Source: an uncultured Clostridia bacterium
Lineage (GTDB): Bacteria; Bacillota; Clostridia; Christensenellales; UBA1242
DNA: 15,191 nt
Assembly (NCBI GenBank): GCA_947623775.1
Contig: CANQHL010000027.1
Span: 1 to 15,191 of the forward strand
Direction of reading: 5' to 3'
The notes below the pieces were generated by a model, which had not been told where the DNA came from, did no database searches, and saw only the letters and a program-made list of their open reading frames with translations. The translations under genes were made by a program, and so were the position numbers. Below, one piece after another: positions 7,672 to 14,329 of this stretch; within the stretch, counting starts at the first letter, position 1, and each line of letters begins with the position of its first letter.

Positions 7672-7874
7672 AGGCTCGAAAAATGTCCCAAAGCAGGAGT
7701 TTTGTTGTCCTAAATAACTGCTTCAGCAAACTTAGTTTGCATCAATCTTTATTTATTGTAAATATCCTTTTTCTTGAAAGAAACCTGCAGTATTCGCCAA
7801 GCGTTAGGCTTGCAGTAATCGCAGCAAGCACAATTTGTCAGATTTTTGCGGTCACCCTGTTTTTCCCTCAGCCT
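7672..7874. ncRNA. Candidate structured noncoding RNA of about 200 nt, strand unresolved
   Basis: No protein is supported here, yet the segment is about 40% G+C, well above the gap to its left, as expected for a structured RNA in an AT-rich genome. Its ends can pair: AGGCT (7672-7676) with AGCCT (7870-7874), GAAAAA (7678-7683) with TTTTTC (7860-7865), and CAGG (7694-7697) with CCTG (7856-7859). Inside are hairpins GCAAAC/GTTTGC (7726-7740) and GCTTGC/GCAAGC (7808-7829). Length and long-range closing stem recall 6S RNA, but I could not match its conserved bubble. The signatures of tmRNA, RNase P RNA and SRP RNA are absent. It could also be the structured 3' end of the polymerase-YolD transcript, or a decayed sequence. 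Confidence 0.3.
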
Positions 7875-7888
7875 GATAAATTGTTATT

Positions 7889-8215
7889 TTAATTATTTTT
7901 TATATCTAAAATATCATCTAAATTAATTGATGTGTTATTTATTTTTAACACATTTTTTTCAATCTCCAAAACAGCCTTGCCGCTAAGCGAAAGTATTTGC
8001 CCATCAGAATAATATTCCACATACAAATTATCATCTTTTTCAAGGTTTATAAGAAGTCTTGACATTTCAATTGCCTTTTCTTCGGTTATGTCTCCCTTCG
8101 CAATCCTTTCATGCTCATACTCTTTCACCTTTAACGCATCATGCAACCCTTTAAGAGCATCAAATGGAGCAAATTGCTTGGCTCTATCCGCTCTACTCAT
8201 CTTCACTCGTTCCAT
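7889..8215 (-). CDS. YolD-like protein, partner of the Y-family polymerase
   Basis: The product is 108 residues from the chosen ATG. Near the N-terminus (about 8-23) it has the YolD-family motif RADRAKQFAPFDALKG, followed by a helical segment and a short strand-rich C-terminal part. In Bacillus, YolD-like genes sit beside UmuC-type polymerase genes (uvrX/yolD, yqjW/yqjX), and the same pairing occurs here. The molecular role is not well defined; it is inferred to assist or regulate the polymerase. The start overlaps the end of the polymerase gene, so translation is probably coupled. The ATG at 8215 is preferred because AGGTGG lies 8 nt upstream. A GTG at 8227 (four residues longer) has no such site, and an ATG at 8200 would start just before the motif. 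Confidence 0.85.
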   Translation of the reverse strand: MERVKMSRADRAKQFAPFDALKGLHDALKVKEYEHERIAKGDITEEKAIEMSRLLINLEKDDNLYVEYYSDGQILSLSGKAVLEIEKNVLKINNTSINLDDILDIKNN

Positions 8216-9470
8216 CGTTATGTCCACCTATCATTTTATTTCTATCTTGTTGTGTCGCCTTTTCAAACAAATCAACGCCCTTTAATATGGAGTTTTTTCC
8301 GTACTTATCTTGAAGTTCAATTACGCTTTTTATTAGTCTTTTCTGTTTCTTGACATTTTCAATATCTGTAAACATATCATATCTTTCATATTCTTCCGGC
8401 AATATGTTTGAAAACTCGTAGCCTATCCTCCGAATAGGTCTGCTTTTGTCAACTATTTCATCAAAAATATCTTCATAATACTTCCTTATCACAGTATATA
8501 AATTTGTAGTTTCATTCATTCGTCGCATGCCTTTTGTTCCATCATTTTTCTTGTCTCCATAACCAATAAAAAGATACACAAGTGGCGTCACGTATCCCTC
8601 TCTTGCCATCTCATAGCAACCATTTTGCACCATCTCTTCCATAACTATTTTTGCATCATTATAACTATAATTGCTTGGTAAAATTTGCGAGGACGACATT
8701 GATTTGGATTTTGCTTTGTAATTTTTTATATCGCTCATAAGGCAACTTTCCCTTCCCCATGCGTGATCTATCAAAAGTTCGGCATTTACTCCAAATTCTT
8801 TATACAACACATCTTCTTTTGCCTTTGCAATCCCCTCCATATCATAAATTCCATATTTTTCTAGCCGTCTCGCTATTCCTTTTGAAATCTGCCAAAAATC
8901 CGTTATTGGTTTATGATGCCACAATTCTTTTATAAACTTTTCTTCTGTAAGCCAACCTATTCTGTCGGGAGAGTGCTTTGCCGTGATGTCCAGAGCAATT
9001 TTTGCTAAATACATATTGCTCCCGATGCCAGCAGTAGATGGAATATGAAGTTTTTCATTTATCTCATTCATCAACTTAGTTGCAAATTGTTTGGCTTTTA
9101 AATTATATATTTTAAGATAGTCAGTTACATCGATTATTGACTCGTCAATTGAATACACATGAATATCATTTTTGTCTATATATTTCAAATAAATTTCGTA
9201 TATTTCCGCAGCATATTCAATATATTTTTTCATCCGTGGTTTAGCGGTAATAAAATCTATATTTTTGGGGATTTCATAAAGCCTACATCTGTTTTTTACC
9301 CCAAGTTCTTTCATTGCAGGTGACACCGCAAGACATATGGTTGCATCAGTGCGTTCCTTGTCCGCCACAACAAGCTTTGTTTTAAGTGCGTCAAGCCCCC
9401 TCTCCGCACACTCGACAGATGCGAAAAAGGACTTCATATCAATTACAAAATATACTCTCTGTTTTTCCAC
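8193..9470 (-). CDS. Y-family translesion DNA polymerase, UmuC/UvrX type
   Basis: From the chosen GTG the protein has 425 residues. The palm motif VIDMKSFFASVEC supplies metal ligand D11 and the likely steric gate F16. The second motif YSIDES supplies D109 and E110. A helix-hairpin-helix thumb (WQISKGIARRLEKYGI) and a little-finger domain follow, and the end (KMIGGH) matches Firmicutes UvrX/YqjW proteins. RYDMF (about 363-367) sits where relatives carry a beta-clamp binding motif, but is degenerate. Such polymerases copy past DNA lesions. The frame stays open to a TTG at 9509, but that codon lies at the predicted transcription start. The GTG at 9470 is preferred because AAGGGG precedes it by 5 nt. 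It overlaps the YolD-like gene. No LexA box is seen. Confidence 0.9.
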   Translation of the reverse strand: MEKQRVYFVIDMKSFFASVECAERGLDALKTKLVVADKERTDATICLAVSPAMKELGVKNRCRLYEIPKNIDFITAKPRMKKYIEYAAEIYEIYLKYIDKNDIHVYSIDESIIDVTDYLKIYNLKAKQFATKLMNEINEKLHIPSTAGIGSNMYLAKIALDITAKHSPDRIGWLTEEKFIKELWHHKPITDFWQISKGIARRLEKYGIYDMEGIAKAKEDVLYKEFGVNAELLIDHAWGRESCLMSDIKNYKAKSKSMSSSQILPSNYSYNDAKIVMEEMVQNGCYEMAREGYVTPLVYLFIGYGDKKNDGTKGMRRMNETTNLYTVIRKYYEDIFDEIVDKSRPIRRIGYEFSNILPEEYERYDMFTDIENVKKQKRLIKSVIELQDKYGKNSILKGVDLFEKATQQDRNKMIGGHNDGTSEDE

Positions 9471-9514
9471 TGACACCCCTTTTAAATAATCAAATGTAGG
9501 TTTTTCCAAATTAA

Positions 9515-9543
9515 ATTATATCAAATATTTTTTATTTTACCAA
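9515..9543 (-). promoter_or_regulatory. Predicted sigma-A promoter for the polymerase-YolD pair
   Basis: On the minus strand, TTGGTA (9538-9543) and a perfect TATAAT (9515-9520) are 17 nt apart. Transcription should begin near 9508, which argues against the TTG at 9509 as start codon. No GAAC/GTTC-type SOS operator overlaps it. Confidence 0.6.
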
Positions 9544-9570
9544 ATCTTTTATTATCTTTCTCGTTATATT

Positions 9571-9603
9571 AAAAAAACACATTAAGTTTCCTTAATGTGT
9601 TTT
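9571..9603 (-). terminator. Rho-independent terminator of the transglutaminase-like gene
   Basis: A 13-bp stem, AAAACACATTAAG (9574-9586) with CTTAATGTGTTTT (9591-9603), closes a 4-nt loop. Read on the minus strand it runs into seven T, just after the stop codon at 9610-9612. It insulates the polymerase promoter from upstream transcription. Confidence 0.9.
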
Positions 9604-9609
9604 CACTTT

Positions 9610-12600
9610 TTATTCTTTAGTGTATTTTTTCTTTCGTTTGCTTATTAAAATTAACAATACTAGCGCAAATGCCAATACGGCAACTGCAGGAATTGAAATT
9701 GAAAGAATAAGAATCATGTCAACGTTAGCTTCCTCTTTCGCATTGATTTTTACATTGACTTCTTTGCTTGAACTGATGTTTTGATTGTTTGAGCTTGAAA
9801 TAACTACAAACTTATATCTGCCTGAATCTTCTGGAGATGCTGCATTGATAGTGTATGTTTTTCCATGTTGTCCTTGAAGGGCAACTCCATCTTTATACCA
9901 AGCATAAGTGTTTACATCACCAAATTCTTCTACATTGGCAACAATTTCCAGTTTCTCACCCTCTTTAATCTCTATTTCAGTGCTTGTCAATGAAATGTTT
10001 GCTGCTTTTAATGTGCTGTGTGCAATTTCTTCATTCTTTACCGCTGCTACTTCTGTGATAAATTTAACATCGAGAATTGCTTGATTATTTTCAAGTTCAT
10101 CATATCTTAATGTTACGCTTGCCTCTTTGTTGTCACTAAATTCAACGGCATTTCCTGCAAGTGTGATGGATTCAATAATGTATCCCTCTGTTGCCTTTAT
10201 AGTTATCACTTCCTCATCCGCTGCATCAGTCAATGAATCTTTGTCAAGTGAAACAATTGTCTCTTGTTTGTTTCCAACAACTGTTCCGCCATAATTGTTT
10301 GAAAGTATTACTTGTTTTACTTCTTGTACAGGCTCACTTGCATCTGCTTCAACCGCAACTATTGCGAATGGGCTGAATGCGTTGCATGTTATGATAAGTC
10401 CATACTCGGTTATTACACAATTAAGTTCTTCTACGCCTGTAACATGGTTTTGTTCATCTCTTGTAAAGTGATATGCTTTGAATGTAACGCCGGCATCATT
10501 AGGTCCATATCCCTCAGGGAATCCAAGAGATATACGAACTGAATCTCCCGTTCTTACAACTTGTGCTTTACATACTGTTAAGTTGATGTTGTAAGTCTGG
10601 CTTGATTTGATTTCCTTTCCGCCATTAAGTTCGCTTACAAACTCATCCATTTCCTCTTCTTGCTCATATGTTGTGTTTGTTACAACAAGGGCTAATCTAT
10701 GTCTCAATAAGTCACTTACTTCTTCGCCGTCACTTGTTTCCCAGCCATTCATTGAAAGATCGGCATTTTCAAGAAGAGTTGGTTTTGCAAACAAGTTCCA
10801 ATCATATCCTTGTGCGGCATATGCGTGTGCAACACAACCATGAGTTACGTAATAAATAACATCATTTGGTGCCTTGTTACTCTTCTCGCCAACAAGGTTT
10901 TTCATTGAGAACAAATAAAGAACTGAATCATGTGCAAACATTTCACTTGGAGTGAAATCGAATTCCACTTTTGAAGCATCTTCTTCAGGATCCCACTTTA
11001 CATTTTCAATTTTAACATTCTCAGTAAGGCTGTGAATAACTTCATTAAATGGAGTTTCACCTATGAGTGTTACATCATATGGGAGGTTTGGATCTTTAAG
11101 TTTAAGATTATCATCATAATAAACTTCAACATGATATGTTTTTCCAACTGTTAAACTTCCTGTTTGATCAGGAGTTGCTTTCTTTATGTATGGTTGTGCT
11201 ACATAATATGGATCACCATAGTCTGCCTTAATGAGGCCTGATTCAGCAAATAATTTTGTTGGATCACCACAATAAGTTGTTGTCTCGGCAATTTGATCCA
11301 AGTAATTTGGCTTTTTATAATCTATTGTCGCAGGGTCTCTTGGAGGTACGTCTGTTACTGCAAATTCAAAGAATGCAGCAGTTGCATTTCCCTCAAGGGT
11401 CAAAGCATCTTCGGTTTCTGGGAAACTATATATTTCAGGATTTGCATATGACCATGATGTTGAATTTAAATCCTCAACCTCTAATGAATCACCTGTTGAC
11501 TTATAGTATATTCTCATTAAAAGATAGTAGCCATTTTCTTTTAATGTTGTCCAATTGCACCATTTATCATTAAGATAAAAACTTACTTTTATATCGGTTG
11601 TGTAAACTTGATTTCCGTCTTTATCTAACACAGGTACAATTTTAGATATTTGTCCATTTTCTATTTCAGTGTAAGTAAGTGGCTCTCCTTTGCTTTGAGT
11701 TATTCTAAATAATTCGTTTGATTTAGAAAAGCTTTCGCCAAAATTCAATTCGCTCAACTCAGGATAAGCAAATTCAAAATTGGACTTTGAAACAACTGCA
11801 CTTGGGGCATGTTGTCTTGCCATGATTGAAGCACCTCTTAAGAAATAATTGTAAGATACTTCAGAACCATTTATGTTTTTGTCAAGATCATCAAATGTAA
11901 CGTCAACTCCAAGCCAAGCACCGTCAACATAAACATAGTTCCACATATGAAGTTCAACTGCAGTTGAACTGTGACGATAAATGCCTTGAACGAGAACGCA
12001 TGGCACTCCTATTCTGTCCATCACGCTTTTAAATGCACGTGCATAACCCTCGCAGCAGCACTCTCCACTTACCAAAGCACCATATGATGTTCTGATGAAG
12101 CCAATATTCTTCTTTTTTGCAGTGTCTTCAAGTTTGTAAACTGCATTATTAGAAATCGCATCATGTGCATATCTGACTTTTTCAGCAAGAGTATGTGAAG
12201 ATTTCTTTGTGTCCTCTACAAGTTTATCGAGTTTTACATTGTACTCATTTATACAAGCAAGAACGTCTGCCTTACTGTTTATTCCTTGTGTGTAATAAGT
12301 TTCTGCTCTGCCTGTTCCGAGATAACACATGTATTCTCCGTTACGCAATGTTATTGTAAATGAAAGATACGAAAAATCAACATAGAATAAATCGGCATGA
12401 TCAAAATAGAAAGCATCTTTTGCCGCACCAAAATCATCTAAAAGTTGATTTGATCTTCCTGTTGCATAATCGGCGAGTTGTTCCTGAGTCAAAACGCCGT
12501 CTACAATCATATCACCACCACGAATGAATACGCTTTCGCCATTTTCATCAATTTCTGCCATTTCTTCCATCTCTTGATAGAATTCGCGTTGAGTATCATT

Positions 12601-12756
12601 CGTCAACTGATTATAAAAGTAATATTCAGCCGTAACATTGTTTTCTGCCGCTTTTGCACTTTTAAAAATCTTCCCCCCCCCGAGAAGAATCAAAGGCAAA
12701 GCAAGCAAAACAACCATCGCATAAATAATACTTTTTGCAACAATTTTTTTGTTCAT
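9610..12756 (-). CDS. Secreted, membrane-anchored transglutaminase-like protein with Ig-like domain
   Basis: A 1048-residue surface protein. It has a signal peptide (basic start, hydrophobic core to about 25, likely cleavage after AKA near 36). The transglutaminase-like domain (about 190-300) shows Cys235 in CCCEGYA, His270 in HMWNY and Asp285 in VDVTFDD, a complete triad. A long middle region of unknown fold follows (300-720), then a beta-rich module ending CNAFSPFAIVAVE (about 725-803), and an Ig-like domain (about 915-1005, with WYKDG and DSGRYKF). It ends in a membrane helix (1014-1038) and a basic tail; there is no LPXTG motif. Such domains act as proteases, amidases or crosslinkers, so the substrate is open. 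The ATG at 12756 follows AGGAGG; an earlier ATG at 12786 overlaps the promoter -10. Codons 26-28 are nine G in a row, a likely slippage site. Confidence 0.88.
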   Translation of the reverse strand: MNKKIVAKSIIYAMVVLLALPLILLGGGKIFKSAKAAENNVTAEYYFYNQLTNDTQREFYQEMEEMAEIDENGESVFIRGGDMIVDGVLTQEQLADYATGRSNQLLDDFGAAKDAFYFDHADLFYVDFSYLSFTITLRNGEYMCYLGTGRAETYYTQGINSKADVLACINEYNVKLDKLVEDTKKSSHTLAEKVRYAHDAISNNAVYKLEDTAKKKNIGFIRTSYGALVSGECCCEGYARAFKSVMDRIGVPCVLVQGIYRHSSTAVELHMWNYVYVDGAWLGVDVTFDDLDKNINGSEVSYNYFLRGASIMARQHAPSAVVSKSNFEFAYPELSELNFGESFSKSNELFRITQSKGEPLTYTEIENGQISKIVPVLDKDGNQVYTTDIKVSFYLNDKWCNWTTLKENGYYLLMRIYYKSTGDSLEVEDLNSTSWSYANPEIYSFPETEDALTLEGNATAAFFEFAVTDVPPRDPATIDYKKPNYLDQIAETTTYCGDPTKLFAESGLIKADYGDPYYVAQPYIKKATPDQTGSLTVGKTYHVEVYYDDNLKLKDPNLPYDVTLIGETPFNEVIHSLTENVKIENVKWDPEEDASKVEFDFTPSEMFAHDSVLYLFSMKNLVGEKSNKAPNDVIYYVTHGCVAHAYAAQGYDWNLFAKPTLLENADLSMNGWETSDGEEVSDLLRHRLALVVTNTTYEQEEEMDEFVSELNGGKEIKSSQTYNINLTVCKAQVVRTGDSVRISLGFPEGYGPNDAGVTFKAYHFTRDEQNHVTGVEELNCVITEYGLIITCNAFSPFAIVAVEADASEPVQEVKQVILSNNYGGTVVGNKQETIVSLDKDSLTDAADEEVITIKATEGYIIESITLAGNAVEFSDNKEASVTLRYDELENNQAILDVKFITEVAAVKNEEIAHSTLKAANISLTSTEIEIKEGEKLEIVANVEEFGDVNTYAWYKDGVALQGQHGKTYTINAASPEDSGRYKFVVISSSNNQNISSSKEVNVKINAKEEANVDMILILSISIPAVAVLAFALVLLILISKRKKKYTKE
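12673..12681 (-). repeat. Nine-G homopolymer in the signal-peptide codons of the transglutaminase-like gene
   Basis: Nine C on the plus strand read as three GGG glycine codons (Gly26-28) on the coding strand, in an otherwise AT-rich gene. A loss of one G leads to a TGA after about 50 residues; a gain leads to a TAA after about 31. The tract as read leaves the gene in frame (ON). Confidence 0.95.
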
Positions 12757-12786
12757 CTTTTCCTCCTTTTTTAAGATTTCACTCAT

Positions 12787-12815
12787 TATATACCATAAAA
12801 ATTTGTGCCTGTCAA
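12787..12815 (-). promoter_or_regulatory. Strong sigma-A promoter for the transglutaminase-like gene
   Basis: On the minus strand, a perfect TTGACA (12810-12815) and TATATA (12787-12792) are 17 nt apart; a shifted TATAAT lies at 12785-12790. Transcription should start near 12780, about 24 nt before the ATG at 12756 and downstream of the upstream ATG at 12786. Confidence 0.8.
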
Positions 12816-12879
12816 CTACTTTTTTAAAAATTTTTTAATTATTTTTTCGACAAATTTCGCAAGTCAAATTTTGTCAATC

Positions 12880-12915
12880 AAAAAATGAAAATCGGCAAAA
12901 AAATTTTGCCGATTT
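12880..12915 (-). terminator. Rho-independent terminator of the gatA-gatB transcript
   Basis: A 12-bp stem, AAATCGGCAAAA (12889-12900) with TTTTGCCGATTT (12904-12915), closes a 3-nt loop directly after the gatB stop codon. On the minus strand it runs into TCATTTTTT. Confidence 0.85.
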
Positions 12916-12916
12916 G

Positions 12917-14329
12917 TTAAAATATTTTTTTAATTAATTCCTTTACAATTGCTGGATTTGCCTTGCCTCCCGTACTCTTCATAACGTGGCCTACAATAAA
13001 TCCAATAACCTTTTCAGGTTGTACTTTATAATCCTGCACAACCTTTGAATTCTCTTCCTTAAAAGCATTTAAAATTTTCAAAATTTCTTCTTCACTTATT
13101 ACAACAATTAAGTTGTTTTCCTTTGCAAGCACAGCAGGACTTTTGCCCGTTTCAATAACATCATTCATAAGTTGCAAGCCAACATTTTTGTTTATCAAGC
13201 GTTCTTCAACCATCTTGATTATTTCACATAAATATTTTTCTTCTATCGGAAAAGTGAATTCTTCTCTTCCCTTTACAAGTTTCAACAGGTCTCCCATTAT
13301 CCAGTTGCTTATTTTCTTTGGGCTATCATAGATTTTTAGACATGTTTCAAAATAATCAGAAATATACTTTGAAGAAGTCAAAATTTGTGCATCATATTCA
13401 GGTAATCCATATTTTTCTACATAAATCTCTCTGCGTTTTTGAGGCAAAACAGGCATTTCGCTTTTTATACTTTCTATATCATCGTCTGTAATTGATATTG
13501 GCAATATATCGGGGTCGGGAAAATATCTGTAATCTTGCGAATCTTCCTTACTGCGCATGCTCATGTTCTTGCCCTTAGCATCATCCCATTTCCTTGTCTC
13601 TTGAATTATTTTCCCGCCATCAAGCAATATTTCCTTTTGCCTTTTTATCTCATATTCTATCGCACGCGTTACACTTTTGAATGAGTTTAAGTTTTTCATT
13701 TCCGTTCTTGTGCCAAGAATAGTCGACCCCTTAGGTTTTAGTGATAAGTTTACATCACAACGCATTCCTCCCTCTTCCATTTTACAGTCGGCAATATCTG
13801 CATATACCAAACTCTCACGCACTCTTTTTAAAAACTCGTCAACCTCTTCAGGTGATGTGAAATCCGGCTCTGTTACAATTTCTATAAGAGGTGTTCCCCC
13901 TCTGTTGTAATCAATAAGTGTTCCAGTCGCCCTGCTTATATGAGTCAACTTTCCGGCGTCCTCTTCAAGATGTATTCTGTTTAACCTCTTAACCTTTCCA
14001 TCTTTTAAAGTAATTTCACCACCAACGCATATTGGATAAACCATTTGGCTTATTTGATATGCCTTTGCAAGATCGGGATAAAAATAGTTTTTTCTTTCCA
14101 TAACAGCATAATGAGATATTGTGCAACCAAAACAAAGTCCCGCTTTTATACAAAGTTCAACCGCCCTTTTATTTATGATTGGCAACGCTCCCGGCATACC
14201 CGTGCAAACCGGACATGTGTTCTCATTTGGCTTTGCACCAAATTCATTTTTACAACTGCAAAAAACTTTTGTTTTTGTTTTTAATTCGGCGTGAATTTCC
14301 AGCCCGATTACAACATCAAATTCTTCCAT
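12917..14329 (-). CDS. gatB: Asp/Glu-tRNA amidotransferase subunit B (GatB)
   Basis: The 470-residue product is the tRNA-binding kinase subunit of GatCAB. That complex converts misacylated Glu-tRNA(Gln) and Asp-tRNA(Asn) to Gln-tRNA(Gln) and Asn-tRNA(Asn) using ATP and ammonia from GatA. Visible signatures are GLEIHAEL (9-16), four zinc-type cysteines (C24, C26, C39, C42), RKNYFYPDLAKAYQISQ (79-95), HLEEDAGK (120-127), DYNRGGTPLIEIVTEPD (140-156), RCDVN (190-194) and DYRYFPDPD. The C-terminal YqeY-like helical tail ends KSTGGKANPAIVKELIKKIF. The length is close to the usual 475. The ATG at 14329 is chosen because AAGGAGG (14339-14345) precedes it by 8 nt; an in-frame GTG at 14338 touches that site. 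It overlaps the end of gatA by 14 nt and is followed by a strong terminator. Confidence 0.97.
   Translation of the reverse strand: MEEFDVVIGLEIHAELKTKTKVFCSCKNEFGAKPNENTCPVCTGMPGALPIINKRAVELCIKAGLCFGCTISHYAVMERKNYFYPDLAKAYQISQMVYPICVGGEITLKDGKVKRLNRIHLEEDAGKLTHISRATGTLIDYNRGGTPLIEIVTEPDFTSPEEVDEFLKRVRESLVYADIADCKMEEGGMRCDVNLSLKPKGSTILGTRTEMKNLNSFKSVTRAIEYEIKRQKEILLDGGKIIQETRKWDDAKGKNMSMRSKEDSQDYRYFPDPDILPISITDDDIESIKSEMPVLPQKRREIYVEKYGLPEYDAQILTSSKYISDYFETCLKIYDSPKKISNWIMGDLLKLVKGREEFTFPIEEKYLCEIIKMVEERLINKNVGLQLMNDVIETGKSPAVLAKENNLIVVISEEEILKILNAFKEENSKVVQDYKVQPEKVIGFIVGHVMKSTGGKANPAIVKELIKKIF

Noticed and set aside
7532..7729. Minus-strand 65-residue ORF rich in Leu and Phe in the SDR-YolD gap
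   Set aside because: It has no ribosome-binding site or recognisable domain; its start lies inside the candidate RNA and its composition is that of random AT-rich sequence.
7848..7858. Minus-strand AGGGTGACCGC, resembling the T-box core AGGGTGGNACCGCG
   Set aside because: Two central bases are missing, there is no following terminator, and no aminoacyl-tRNA or amino-acid gene lies downstream.
7683..7892. Plus-strand 69-residue ORF across the candidate RNA
   Set aside because: It lacks a proper ribosome-binding site, runs into the YolD-like gene end and shows no family features. A minus-strand frame here with a Cys-rich stretch has no start codon.
9440..9600. Search for a LexA/SOS box before the Y-family polymerase
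   Set aside because: No CGAAC-N4-GTTCG or close variant was found by eye on either strand.
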